Of a stretch of 64,000 nt of DNA, positions 7,825 to 16,887 are shown piece by piece. The notes beneath the pieces were generated by a model. That model saw nothing but the letters and a program-made list of their open reading frames with translations. It was not told the DNA's origin and did no database searches. Source of the stretch: Phormidium tenue FACHB-1052 (GTDB lineage Bacteria; Cyanobacteriota; Cyanobacteriia; Phormidesmidales; Phormidesmidaceae); contig NZ_JACJQN010000001.1 in the NCBI RefSeq assembly GCF_014696675.1, positions 248,001 to 312,000 on the forward strand. Reading direction: 5' to 3'. Numbering within the stretch: the first letter of the stretch is position 1; each line of letters starts with the position of its first letter. The position numbers were made by a program, and so were the translations under genes.

Positions 7825-8856
7825 ATGGCCGCAAATTTCCCCTCGTTGTTATCCCCGGCTACGGCCCGTGAAGCGCTGTGGCCTAGCAATAATGCTGCTC
7901 CTACCCCGGTCGATCGCATTCGCCGACTGGTTTGGAAGATTGCCGTAGCCACCCTCGCCCTCATGGCCGTCGGTAGCGCCACCCGGGTAATGAATGCGGG
8001 TCTGGCCTGCCCCGACTGGCCCCTGTGCTACGGCCAACTGGTGCCTCAGCAGCAGATGAACCTCCAGGTGTTCTTAGAGTGGTTCCACCGGCTTGATGCC
8101 GCCCTAATTGGTCTCAGCACCCTGTGGCTGGTCGCCCTCAGCCTGTGGTATCGGCGGCAGGTGCCCGGCTGGCTGCCCTGGGCATCAGTGGGGGCGCTGG
8201 CGCTCATTGGCGTGCAGGGAGCGCTCGGCGGCCTGACAGTAACTCAGCTGCTGCGCTTCGACATTGTCACCGCCCACCTAGGTACGGCGCTGTTGTTCTT
8301 TAGCGCCATGCTGGTGATTGCCTGTTGCCTGCTGCCCTACCGCAGCACCGGCACTGTGGGTCGCTTGCCCTGGCTTGGCTTGGCAGCACTGACCGTGGTC
8401 TATACCCAGTGCCTGTTAGGGGGATTAGTGGGGTCACGCTGGGCGGCGCACCAGTGCTTGGGGCTCAAGGAGCTATGCCAGGTGATGAATAGCCATCTAC
8501 TGGGCATTGTGCCCACCACTGCCATGGTGCTGGCTCTCACCTGGACGGTGTGGCGCACTCCGGCACTAACGTATCCATTGCGGCGGCTGGGCAGCCTGGT
8601 TAGCGTGCTGCTAGTGCTTCAGCTCGTGATGGGCATTGCCACCTTTCGACTCCGGCTACAGATTGAGCCGCTGACGGTGGCTCATCACACCCTGGGGGCA
8701 GCGCTGGTGGGCACTCTGGTGTGCTTTACGGTGCTGGCTTGGCGCGATGCACGCAGCGATTTGTCCCAAAATCGGCTAGAGTCGCTCCCTAGCGATGCTC
8801 GCCTCGGCTCCGCCGAAAAACCCTCTACTCCCACAGTTTCTACCGCCGAGGCCTAA
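7825..8856 (+). CDS. ctaA: Heme A synthase, COX15/CtaA family
   Basis: Integral membrane heme A synthase, converting heme O to heme A for aa3-type cytochrome oxidase. The 343-aa protein has about eight hydrophobic helices. Conserved histidines are visible in EWFHRLDAALIG, DIVTAHLGTALL, AAHQCLG and TVAHHTLGAAL, and a Cys pair in ACPDWPLCYG near the first loop. The Ser/Glu-rich C-terminal tail after the last helix is probably disordered. The ATG at 7825 gives a plausible 36-residue cytoplasmic N-terminus. ctaB begins 88 bp downstream on the same strand, the usual cyanobacterial order, so the pair should be co-transcribed. No oxidase structural genes lie in the window. Confidence 0.93.
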   Translation: MAANFPSLLSPATAREALWPSNNAAPTPVDRIRRLVWKIAVATLALMAVGSATRVMNAGLACPDWPLCYGQLVPQQQMNLQVFLEWFHRLDAALIGLSTLWLVALSLWYRRQVPGWLPWASVGALALIGVQGALGGLTVTQLLRFDIVTAHLGTALLFFSAMLVIACCLLPYRSTGTVGRLPWLGLAALTVVYTQCLLGGLVGSRWAAHQCLGLKELCQVMNSHLLGIVPTTAMVLALTWTVWRTPALTYPLRRLGSLVSVLLVLQLVMGIATFRLRLQIEPLTVAHHTLGAALVGTLVCFTVLAWRDARSDLSQNRLESLPSDARLGSAEKPSTPTVSTAEA

Positions 8857-8944
8857 TGTTTGCCATCACGACGCGGTTAATATCAACTCTTTTAAGCCGA
8901 TTGAGCTGACAGCTACGGTTTTAGAACCATTTAGGATCTTTTGC

Positions 8945-9925
8945 ATGAATCAGACCACCACATGGAATGCCCCTACTCGGCACCACGAGACCTTTAGGGC
9001 CGTTGTGCAGAGCTATGTGCAGCTCACCAAGCCTCGCATCATCCCCCTGCTGCTGATTGAGACTGCGGCAGCGATGTGGGTAGCGAGTCAGGGGGAGATC
9101 GACCCGGTGCTGCTGATGGTGACCCTGCTGAGCGGCACCCTGGCGGCGGCTTCGGCCCAGACCATCAACTGCATCTACGATCGCGACATCGACTTTGACA
9201 TGGAGCGCACTCGTCACCGTCCTATTCCCTCTGGGCGCATTCAGGTGCGCGACGCGCTGGTGTTTGCTGGGGTGCTGGCGGCGCTGTCGTTTGGACTCCA
9301 AGTTTGGGTGGCCAACCTGCTCAGCGCCGGGCTAGCCATGTTAGGCATTGCCATTTACGTGGGGGTCTATACCCTCTGGCTAAAGCGCTCTTCACCTCAA
9401 AACATCGTCATCGGCGGCGCTGCTGGAGCGATTCCGCCCCTGGTGGGCTGGGCTGCGGTGACGGGCGATCTGCCCCTGGCGGCATGGCTATTCTTTGCGA
9501 TCGTGTTTATCTGGACGCCGCCCCACTTTTGGGGACTGGCCATGCTCATTCAAGATGAATATGCCAAGGTCAACGTGCCGATGATGCCGGTGATCGCAGG
9601 CGACGAGGCCACGGCGCAGCAGATCTGGTACTACACCCTGGTGTTGGTGCCCCTGACACTGATGATGACGTTTCCCCTGGGAGCGACTGGTGCGGTGTAT
9701 GCGGCGATCGCCCTAGTGCTGGGCGGCATGTTTATTCAGCGGGCCTGGGCATTGCTGAATGAGCCGAGCGATCGCGACCTAGCAAAAGGACTATTCAAGT
9801 TCTCGATTCTCTACATGATGCTGCTGTCGGCGGGCATGGTAGTCGATAGCTGGCCCGTGACCCGTGCCCTGGTAGCCAGCGTATCGGGTCATTTAAAGCC
9901 GCTGGTGAGTATGCTGCCGTTCTAG
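8945..9925 (+). CDS. ctaB: Protoheme IX farnesyltransferase (heme O synthase)
   Basis: UbiA-superfamily prenyltransferase that adds a farnesyl group to heme B to make heme O, the substrate of CtaA. The Asp-rich prenyl-diphosphate motif NCIYDRDIDFDMERTRHRP is complete, with a second Asp-containing loop around LIQDEYAKVNVPMMPV, and about nine hydrophobic helices. The open frame extends up to 8795, overlapping ctaA. However, the 50 extra residues are not family-like, and the ATG at 8945 gives a normal 326-aa protein. It follows ctaA directly and precedes an ABC-2 exporter pair. Confidence 0.94.
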   Translation: MNQTTTWNAPTRHHETFRAVVQSYVQLTKPRIIPLLLIETAAAMWVASQGEIDPVLLMVTLLSGTLAAASAQTINCIYDRDIDFDMERTRHRPIPSGRIQVRDALVFAGVLAALSFGLQVWVANLLSAGLAMLGIAIYVGVYTLWLKRSSPQNIVIGGAAGAIPPLVGWAAVTGDLPLAAWLFFAIVFIWTPPHFWGLAMLIQDEYAKVNVPMMPVIAGDEATAQQIWYYTLVLVPLTLMMTFPLGATGAVYAAIALVLGGMFIQRAWALLNEPSDRDLAKGLFKFSILYMMLLSAGMVVDSWPVTRALVASVSGHLKPLVSMLPF

Positions 9926-10131
9926 TGGAATGGGTGGAGCAATCCCTGCATTTCTCGCAGATCTAAACAAATAGGTCGTTGCGGTAGACCATCCCCCGTG
10001 TGGGGGTGAATGGCTGGGTCACTGGGTAAAATCCAAAATTCTTGATTTAGAAAATCCTGCCCCCCTTCGCCCAAAGGAGTTCTGTAGAATAACCAATGTA
10101 GGAACCAATACGTTTGGGGTTAGCTCTACAG

Positions 10132-11157
10132 ATGGCCGCGGCGGTAACAATTCAAAACTTGAAGAAGTCCTACGGGGCGGTGGAAGCGGTGCGTGATGTA
10201 TCGCTTACCATCGAACCTGGCGAAATTTTTGGCCTGCTGGGGCCGAACGGAGCGGGCAAAACCACCACCATCCGCTGCCTCTGCACTCTGGCCACCCCCG
10301 ACAGCGGCACCCTTGAAGTAATGGGGGTTTCGGTGGTCGAGCAGCCTCGGCTGGTGCGCCAATATCTTGGCTATATCGCCCAGGAAGTTGCCCTGGACAA
10401 GGTGCTGACCGGACGCGAGCTGTTGCGGCTACAGGCCGATATCTACCACATGCCTAAGGGTGTCTCTGGCCCTCGCATTAACCAGATGATCGACCTGCTA
10501 GAGCTAGGCGACTGGGCCGACAAAAAGACTGGCACCTATTCTGGGGGATTGAGAAAGCGCCTAGATTTGGCCCTGGGGCTGCTGCATCAGCCCGATTTGC
10601 TGGTGCTGGACGAGCCCACGGTTGGCCTTGATATTGAGACGCGATCGGCGGTGTGGAGCTTTTTGCGGCAGCTACGGGCGGCGGGCACCACGATTTTAAT
10701 TACCAGCCACTACCTCGAAGAAGTCGACGCCTTGGCTGACCGAGTAGCGATTATTGACCGAGGCCGAGTAATTTCAGCCGGCACCCCCAGCGATCTGAAG
10801 GATAAGATTGGGGGCGATCGCATCACTCTGCGCATTCGCGAGTTCACCTCTGACTACGAGGCCGCCAACGCCCGCGCCATGCTAGCTGAGCTGCCCTTTG
10901 TGCGCGAGGTGATCGTCAACACGGCCCAGGGAAATTCTCTCAATCTAGTCGTTGATCGGCAGCCCGATGTGCTGTTGACGGTACAGCAGGCGCTCAAAGC
11001 CGCCGATCTGCCTGTGTTTGGCATTGCCCAATCGCGCCCTAGCCTTGACGATGTGTATCTGGCCGCCACAGGCCGCACCTTGATGGATGCGGAGCTAGCC
11101 GCCGTCGGCCAGCGCGACCTCAAGAAAGAAAAGAAACAGGCCATGAAGGGACGCTAG
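10132..11157 (+). CDS. ABC transporter ATP-binding protein, DrrA/CcmA type
   Basis: Cytoplasmic ATPase of an ABC-2 exporter. Walker A is GPNGAGKTTT, the signature is YSGGLRKRLDLALGL and Walker B is LLVLDEPTVG, followed by the switch His in ITSHYLEE. A C-terminal extension of about 100 residues, ending in a lysine-rich tail, follows the nucleotide-binding domain, as in DrrA-like proteins. The ATG at 10132 (MAAAVTIQNLKKSYG) is preferred; a TTG at 10114 is also in frame. The partner permease starts 9 bp after the stop, so they form one operon. Proximity to ctaA/ctaB raises a link to heme or oxidase assembly, but the family mostly exports lipophilic compounds. Confidence 0.92.
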   Translation: MAAAVTIQNLKKSYGAVEAVRDVSLTIEPGEIFGLLGPNGAGKTTTIRCLCTLATPDSGTLEVMGVSVVEQPRLVRQYLGYIAQEVALDKVLTGRELLRLQADIYHMPKGVSGPRINQMIDLLELGDWADKKTGTYSGGLRKRLDLALGLLHQPDLLVLDEPTVGLDIETRSAVWSFLRQLRAAGTTILITSHYLEEVDALADRVAIIDRGRVISAGTPSDLKDKIGGDRITLRIREFTSDYEAANARAMLAELPFVREVIVNTAQGNSLNLVVDRQPDVLLTVQQALKAADLPVFGIAQSRPSLDDVYLAATGRTLMDAELAAVGQRDLKKEKKQAMKGR

Positions 11158-11166
11158 GATAACACC

Positions 11167-12084
11167 ATGAGCACCACTATTCCCACCCCATCCCCCCGGC
11201 GCGAGGCTGCCCCCAGCCTTGAAAATTCAGACCTCAAAGCCTGGAAGGCTGACCTGATCAAATCCCAAGGGCTGGTCTCTGGAGCCTTTGTGCAAGAGAC
11301 CTTGGCCATGACCCGGCGACTATTTATTCAGCTTCAGCGTCGCCCGACCACTCTGGTGGCCGGAGTCATTCAGCCGCTGATTTGGCTGGTGCTGTTTGGG
11401 GCACTGTTTCAAAACGTGCCCGCTGGGCTATTTGGCGAAAGCCGCAACTACGGCCAGTTCTTAGGGGCAGGCATCATTGTGTTTACCGCCTTTGGGGGGG
11501 CGCTCAACGCCGGGCTGCCGGTGATGTTTGACCGCGAGTTTGGCTTTTTGAACCGATTTTTGGTGGCACCCTTGGCCTCGCGCTACTCCATTGTGGTGGC
11601 GTCGGCGCTATTTATTGCCGCCCTGAGCCTAGTCCAGACGGCGGCGATTTTAGCTCTTAGCGCTGTGCTGGGTGCCGGGTTGCCGAGCCTGCCGGGATTA
11701 CTGCTAGTGCTGTTTATTGTCATGGCGCTGGTGCTGGGTGTGACGGCCCTCAGCCTAGGATTAACCTTTGCGCTACCCGGCCACATTGAGTTGATTGGGG
11801 TGATCTTTGTGACTAACCTGCCCCTGCTGTTTTCGAGTACGGCTCTGGTGCCGCTAGACTTTATGCCCCAGTGGCTTCAGGTGGTAGCTAGCTTAAACCC
11901 ACTCACCTATGCTATCGAGCCCATTCGCTATGTCTACCTGCACCCAGCTTGGAGTTTCGGTGACACAGTGCTGCAAACCCCTTTTGCAGCCGTTTCGCTG
12001 GGGGCTTGCCTGGCGGTTTTGGTGGTTTTCTGCGGTCTGTCGTTAGGGCTAATTCAGCCTCTGCTGCGCCGTCGGATCGCTTAG
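11167..12084 (+). CDS. ABC-2 type transporter permease, DrrB type
   Basis: Membrane subunit paired with the upstream ATPase. The 305-aa protein has a cytoplasmic N-terminus of about 60 residues, then an amphipathic region (ETLAMTRRLFIQLQRRPTTL) and six hydrophobic helices. The ABC-2 signature region near the C-terminus reads FSSTALVPLDFMPQWLQ, then ASLNPLTYAIEPIRYV. Spacing of 9 bp from the ATPase and a good start context (GGATAACACCATG) support translational coupling. The substrate is unknown; the family exports drugs, lipids and polysaccharide precursors. Confidence 0.91.
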   Translation: MSTTIPTPSPRREAAPSLENSDLKAWKADLIKSQGLVSGAFVQETLAMTRRLFIQLQRRPTTLVAGVIQPLIWLVLFGALFQNVPAGLFGESRNYGQFLGAGIIVFTAFGGALNAGLPVMFDREFGFLNRFLVAPLASRYSIVVASALFIAALSLVQTAAILALSAVLGAGLPSLPGLLLVLFIVMALVLGVTALSLGLTFALPGHIELIGVIFVTNLPLLFSSTALVPLDFMPQWLQVVASLNPLTYAIEPIRYVYLHPAWSFGDTVLQTPFAAVSLGACLAVLVVFCGLSLGLIQPLLRRRIA

Positions 12085-12225
12085 TGGCTAGCTCTGGTGA
12101 GCCAGTCGCAGAGCTGGTCTGTAGGGGTCGGCAGCTAGCGAGTTAGCCGCTACAATGGCAAGCGTAGGTAGCACAGTCGCCCTGTGCCCAAAGTTTTAGT
12201 TGTTATGGTGTCAAGGAGTGCTCCT

Positions 12226-12612
12226 ATGGCTTACCCAATTTTTTCCCCTAAACCGGTAGCGGTTGCGATCGCCGCTGCCAGTCTCTTAGTTCTAGCTCCA
12301 GCGGCCTTAGCCCAGTCTACGGCTACCGACCCTAGCCGCACCCCCCGCGTCGACACCAATGAAGGCTTTGGCGACAGCGATGCCAACGGCGGCATTTTTG
12401 GCGAGAGCAGCAGCCCCTTCGATCTGATTCACCGGGCGGTGCTGATGAACGACCGCAGCCCTAGCGACTTTAGCCGCCAGCATCGGGGCCGCATCAGCGA
12501 CGAGGCCCTTAATTTCCGCACCCTTCAGCAGAATGCCCTGCGCCGTCAGCAGTCTCAGCCTACCCAAACCGAGGCGACCGAGGCAGTTCCTTCCGAAACT
12601 GGAGAAGAGTAA
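12226..12612 (+). CDS. Small secreted protein of unknown function
   Basis: The ATG at 12226 is preceded by AAGGAG seven nt upstream, which decides the start over a GTG at 12184. The 128-aa protein opens with a signal peptide: a hydrophobic core (AVAIAAASLLVLAPA) ending in a probable cleavage at ALA-QS. The mature part is hydrophilic, rich in Ser, Asp, Arg and Gln, without cysteines. It contains GGIFGESSSPFDLIHRAVLM and a Gln/Thr/Glu tail, so it may be largely disordered and periplasmic. A strong terminator (12684-12716) follows. I do not recognise a functional family. Confidence 0.7.
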   Translation: MAYPIFSPKPVAVAIAAASLLVLAPAALAQSTATDPSRTPRVDTNEGFGDSDANGGIFGESSSPFDLIHRAVLMNDRSPSDFSRQHRGRISDEALNFRTLQQNALRRQQSQPTQTEATEAVPSETGEE

Positions 12613-12683
12613 GCCATTCTTCCTAGGGCAAAAGGCAGCAGGTCTATCTGCTCGGCGAAAAAGACACACTTCAAAACAACAAG

Positions 12684-12716
12684 AATCGCCGTTGAGAGTT
12701 TAACGGCGATTTTTTT
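12684..12716 (+). terminator. Rho-independent terminator
   Basis: A perfect 10-bp stem, AATCGCCGTT (12684-12693) with AACGGCGATT (12702-12711), has an 8-nt loop and is followed by a run of T residues. It ends the rightward transcript of the secreted protein. The A-rich flank on the other side may let it serve the convergent GUN4-domain gene too. Confidence 0.85.
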
Positions 12717-12800
12717 AATACCTGCTTCGAGTAGCTACATGAAAGACGGAATGCAGGCTTGGCATCCCGGCACTTTCTAAGTTTTACCACTGTCCGCCCG

Positions 12801-13391
12801 CTACAGCTGGCAGGTAAACAGGCGGCTGAGAAAATAGTTGACCATTTTGGCACCATAGGGAGAATCCCACCAGACAATCGGGTAGCAGCCGACGGGGTCA
12901 TCAAGGTCATGGCGGGCTTGGTCAATCGTTTTCCACTGGTCATCTTGACGCCAGCCTACCTGTTCGGCCAGGCGATTTAGGATGGCGGCGTCTTGAATCA
13001 GCGCTGATTCAAGGGTGCCACCCACGGCTTGGTAGATCTGGAGCTGTACGCTAAAGCCAAACCGACCGCCCGTGTAGGTCGTCCACAAACGATCTACCAC
13101 CCGCAGCACGCTGCAAGGAAACAGGCGGATGGCATCGGGGGTGAGATCTTCGCGATCGGGGGTGCCGGCTTCCTGCAAAATCACCCGCACGGTTTCTTCG
13201 TCAGCCTCTCTCAGCTTGCCAGTCTTTAGCAGCCGCTGAAGGGGTTGATAGCGTTCCACATCGGTGACTAAAGTGAGCGCGTCTTCCAAGCGAGCGATGC
13301 GCTCCGTTATCCCCTGCTGAATAAAGCCTTCTACCCTGGCCTCTAGAGCCTCTAGGCGAGCAGCCAGTTCAACGTGTGACCCTTCATCCAT
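12801..13391 (-). CDS. GUN4-domain protein
   Basis: The C-terminal two thirds match the GUN4 domain, which in Gun4 binds protoporphyrin IX and Mg-protoporphyrin and stimulates the magnesium chelatase H subunit. Visible signatures are YQPLQRLLKTGKLREADEET, then LFPCSVLRVVDRLW and YTGGRFGFSVQLQIYQ. The N-terminus (VELAARLEALEARVEGFIQQ) is a short coiled coil rather than the helical bundle of canonical Gun4. The ATG at 13391 has AAGGAG five nt upstream and gives 197 aa. Cyanobacteria often carry several GUN4-domain proteins, so this may be a porphyrin-binding paralogue rather than the chelatase activator itself. Confidence 0.85.
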   Translation of the reverse strand: MDEGSHVELAARLEALEARVEGFIQQGITERIARLEDALTLVTDVERYQPLQRLLKTGKLREADEETVRVILQEAGTPDREDLTPDAIRLFPCSVLRVVDRLWTTYTGGRFGFSVQLQIYQAVGGTLESALIQDAAILNRLAEQVGWRQDDQWKTIDQARHDLDDPVGCYPIVWWDSPYGAKMVNYFLSRLFTCQL

Positions 13392-13504
13392 ATCCACTCC
13401 TTACAAGTATTGAGAGCCAGAGCCTCGGTCACCGGATACCAAACGAACTTGGTCAAGGCTATAAATTCTAGTATTGCTTGGTCGCAACGATTGCGATCGC
13501 CACC

Positions 13505-16500
13505 CTAGGCGGGGTTCTCCCCCTGCGATTCCCGGGGAGATTGCTCCGTAAATCGCATTGGTGCCATAGCCTCGTCTTCGTCTAGGACTCCGGAACCGCC
13601 CTTGCTGAAGCCACTTGAGGTAGTCACAGTCGGGGGTGCCCCTGGACCTCCGTGAAACAGCCGATCTTCTAGGCCCTTAAGCAGCACGTAGAGCACCGGC
13701 ACCACTAGCAAGCTCAGCACTGTCGCCACCAGCAGCCCCCCAAACACCGTGTAGCCGACCGACCAGCGGCTGGCGCTACCCGCCCCAGTAGCAATTAGCA
13801 GTGGAAAGAAGCCCACTAGTGATGAGATCGCCGTCATAATAATTGGGCGAAATCGCTGTTCGGCGGCAGCAATTGCAGCGGGCACCAGTCCCAAACCCTG
13901 ACTTCTGGCCTGGTTGGCAAATTCCACAATCAGAATGGCATTTTTGCTGGCGAGGCCAATCAGCATGACCATCCCCACCTGAGCATAGACATTGAGCTCC
14001 AGGCCTCGGAAGAACAAGAACGTCAGCGCTCCCAGCACCGCCAGAGGCACCGTCAGCAGAATAATGATGGGATCGACGTAGTTTTCGTACTGGGCCGCTA
14101 GCACCAGAAACACCACCAGCACCCCAAGCCCAAAGATTAGGATCGAGAGACCGCCAGAGGCCAATTCTTCCCGAGCTGTGCCCTGCCAGGCCTGCCCTAC
14201 CACCGGCAGAGCGGCTTGGGCATGGGCTTCAGTCATGTCCGCAATTAGCTGGCCTGAGCTTGCCCCAGGGGCGGGCAGTCCCTCCAGCTTGATTGCCCGC
14301 AGCAGGTTGAAGTGGTTAATGGTAGACGGCCCGACTATCTCCTTGAGAGTGACGACTTCTCCTAGGGATACCATGGTGCCCTGGCGCGATCGCACATAGA
14401 TGGCGTTGATGTCGCTGGGCTCATTGCGGAAGCTTTCGTCAGCCTGTACGTAGACGCGGTAGTTGCGTCCACCGGAGGTGTAGTCGTTGACGTAGCGGGA
14501 GCCCAGGTAGGTACTAACGGTGGTAAGCGCCTCGCTAACATCCACGTCTAGAGCTTTGAGGCGATCGCGATTGAGTTCCACCTGCACCTGGGGTGAACTG
14601 GCTGTAAACTGCGTAAACACCCCCGCTGAGGCAGGCGACTGGTTGGCCGCCCCCATGATCTCGTAGGCGTTAGCCAAAAACTGGTCAATGGTCATCTGGC
14701 TACCGCTGCGATCTTGCAGCTGCATCTCCAGGGAACCGGTAGGGCTAAAGCCGGGCACCGGCGGAGCATTAAAAGCTATTACCAGCGCCTCCTGAATCGC
14801 CGAGAGCCCCCCGTTAACCTTGGGCAAGAGCCCTGCGATCGTCGCCTCAGGGGCGCGGCGCTCCTCCCACGGAGCCAGGGTGACAAAAAACACTCCTCGG
14901 TTAGGCGAGGGCCCGTCAAAACCAAACCCCGACAGCATAAAGGTACTCGTCACCTCTGGAAACTGTGACAGGATGGTGTCGGCCTTGGCCATTACCGATT
15001 TGGTGTATTCCAGTGATACCCCATCAGGGGCCTGAACAATGCCCAGGAAGTAGCCCTGATCTTCTTCGGGCACAAAGCCCGTCGGTACCAGGCGAAACAT
15101 GAATACCATGAGCATTAGCCCCACCACAAACAGGGCCACAACGCCGTAGCGCAGCCGAATCAACATTCGCACAGCCCGCCGGTAGCGCTCTACAATCCAC
15201 GCCAGCATCCGGTTAAATCGGTTAAAGAAGCCGGCTAGGGGGCCGCGCCGCTGCCCTGGGGCGGACGGGCGCAGCAGCAGAGCCGACATGGCGGGCGAAA
15301 AGCTGAGGGCGTTGAAAGTCGAAATGATGATGGTAAACGCAATGGTGAGGGCAAACTGCTGGTAGATCTTGCCGGTACTGCCCGGGAAAAACGCCACCGG
15401 CACAAACACCGCAACGAGAACCAGCGAGGTGGCGATTACTGCCCCCGAGAGCTCCTGCATGGTGTCAAAGGCGGCTAGGCGCGGGCGCATGCCCTGGTCA
15501 ATTTTGGCAGCAATGGCTTCTACCACAATGATTGCATCGTCAACCACTAGACCGGTGGCCAGAATGCAGCCAAACAGGGTCAAGGTATTGATCGAAAACC
15601 CAAAGAGCAGCAAGAAGGCCATGGCTCCAATCAGCGAGACCGGAATTGCGATCGCGGGGATAATGGTCGACCGCCAGTCCTGCAGAAACAAGAACAAAAT
15701 CAGCAGCACTAGAGCAATGGCGATGGCTAGGGTGATTAACACCTCTTCCAGTGACACCTTCACAAATTCAGTGGTGTCAAACACCAGTTCCGCCCGGTAG
15801 CCAGGCGGAAACGACTGCTGGAGTTCAGTGATGCGATCGCGCACTGCCTCGGCCACCTGCAGGGCGTTACTGCCCGGCAGCTGGTAGATAATTAATCCTG
15901 CTGCCACCTTGCCCTGGGTCTTGGCGTCAAAGCTATAGTCCTGAGCCCCAACTTCAGCCCGCCCCACGTCACGCAGGCGCACCAGGTTGCCATTGGCCCC
16001 CACCTTGACTACCAGGTTCTCAAACTCTTCGGCCTCCTCCAGACGACCCGGCAGACGCACAGTGTACTGATAGGCCTGATCAACGCTGGTCGGGGAAGCG
16101 CCGACCGACCCAGCCCCCACCTGAATGTTTTGCTCTTGCAGGGCCGCCACCACATCGCCGGGGGTAATTGACTGACTAGCCAGGGCGGTAGGATCGAGCC
16201 AGAGTCGCATGGCGTAGCGACCCGACCCAAATATCTCGGCGCTGCCGACGCCGTCGATCTGCTTCATCTCGTCGAGAATGAACAGATCGGCGTAGTTGCT
16301 CAGGAACAGTGCATCGTAGCGATCGTCATCGGTAAAGAAGCGGTACACCAGCAAAATACTCGGTGACTGAGCCGTTACTGTCACCCCTAGTTGGCTGACC
16401 TCTGGCGGCAGTAGGGGTGTTGCTCGCGACACCCGGTTTTGCACGTTCACCTGGGATATATCTTTGTCTTGCCCAGGGCCAAACACTACGTTAATGGTGC

Positions 16501-16777
16501 TTTGGCCAGTGTTAGTGCTACTGGAAGTAATGTACTGCATCCCTTCCACGCCGTTGATTTCGCGCTCCAGCACCGTGGTGACGTTACTCTCTACGGTTTC
16601 AGCGTCGGCCCCGTTATAATTAGCCGCCACCGAGATCTGTAGAGGCGCAATTTCGGGCAGTTGCTCAATCGGTAGTTGCGGAATCGCGATCGCCCCCGCC
16701 AGCACAATCAGCACAGTGCACACGGTGGTCAGTACCGGGCGACGAATAAAGTTGTCGGCAATAGAGAACAGCGCCAT
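13505..16777 (-). CDS. RND efflux pump, HAE1/AcrB-type inner-membrane transporter
   Basis: Proton-driven multidrug efflux transporter of 1090 aa, normal for the HAE1 family. It has the typical N-terminus (FIRRPVLTTVCTVLIVLAGA), two large periplasmic loops and twelve hydrophobic helices. The proton-relay aspartates sit in TGLVVDDAIIVVEAIAAK, followed by GAVIATSLVLVAVFVPVAFF. The second half repeats the pattern with MLIGLASKNAILIVEFANQ. A hydrophilic tail of about 50 residues, Gly/Ser- and acid-rich, ends the protein. It lies 110 bp downstream of the periplasmic adaptor on the same strand. No outer-membrane TolC-type gene is adjacent, so a distant one is probably shared. Confidence 0.95.
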   Translation of the reverse strand: MALFSIADNFIRRPVLTTVCTVLIVLAGAIAIPQLPIEQLPEIAPLQISVAANYNGADAETVESNVTTVLEREINGVEGMQYITSSSTNTGQSTINVVFGPGQDKDISQVNVQNRVSRATPLLPPEVSQLGVTVTAQSPSILLVYRFFTDDDRYDALFLSNYADLFILDEMKQIDGVGSAEIFGSGRYAMRLWLDPTALASQSITPGDVVAALQEQNIQVGAGSVGASPTSVDQAYQYTVRLPGRLEEAEEFENLVVKVGANGNLVRLRDVGRAEVGAQDYSFDAKTQGKVAAGLIIYQLPGSNALQVAEAVRDRITELQQSFPPGYRAELVFDTTEFVKVSLEEVLITLAIAIALVLLILFLFLQDWRSTIIPAIAIPVSLIGAMAFLLLFGFSINTLTLFGCILATGLVVDDAIIVVEAIAAKIDQGMRPRLAAFDTMQELSGAVIATSLVLVAVFVPVAFFPGSTGKIYQQFALTIAFTIIISTFNALSFSPAMSALLLRPSAPGQRRGPLAGFFNRFNRMLAWIVERYRRAVRMLIRLRYGVVALFVVGLMLMVFMFRLVPTGFVPEEDQGYFLGIVQAPDGVSLEYTKSVMAKADTILSQFPEVTSTFMLSGFGFDGPSPNRGVFFVTLAPWEERRAPEATIAGLLPKVNGGLSAIQEALVIAFNAPPVPGFSPTGSLEMQLQDRSGSQMTIDQFLANAYEIMGAANQSPASAGVFTQFTASSPQVQVELNRDRLKALDVDVSEALTTVSTYLGSRYVNDYTSGGRNYRVYVQADESFRNEPSDINAIYVRSRQGTMVSLGEVVTLKEIVGPSTINHFNLLRAIKLEGLPAPGASSGQLIADMTEAHAQAALPVVGQAWQGTAREELASGGLSILIFGLGVLVVFLVLAAQYENYVDPIIILLTVPLAVLGALTFLFFRGLELNVYAQVGMVMLIGLASKNAILIVEFANQARSQGLGLVPAAIAAAEQRFRPIIMTAISSLVGFFPLLIATGAGSASRWSVGYTVFGGLLVATVLSLLVVPVLYVLLKGLEDRLFHGGPGAPPTVTTSSGFSKGGSGVLDEDEAMAPMRFTEQSPRESQGENPA

Positions 16778-16887
16778 GGGTAAACCGGGGGCTTAGAGGG
16801 TTGAGAAAGATTGTGACTCCGGAAAGAATCGCTTTACAAATGACGCCTTGCAGACGCCAAACCGTCGTCAGGAAACAAATGTTTTCA

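Noticed and set aside
8795-8944. Extended ctaB start inside ctaA
   Set aside because: The added 50 residues are the shadow of the ctaA tail and intergenic DNA; known CtaB proteins start near the 8945 ATG.
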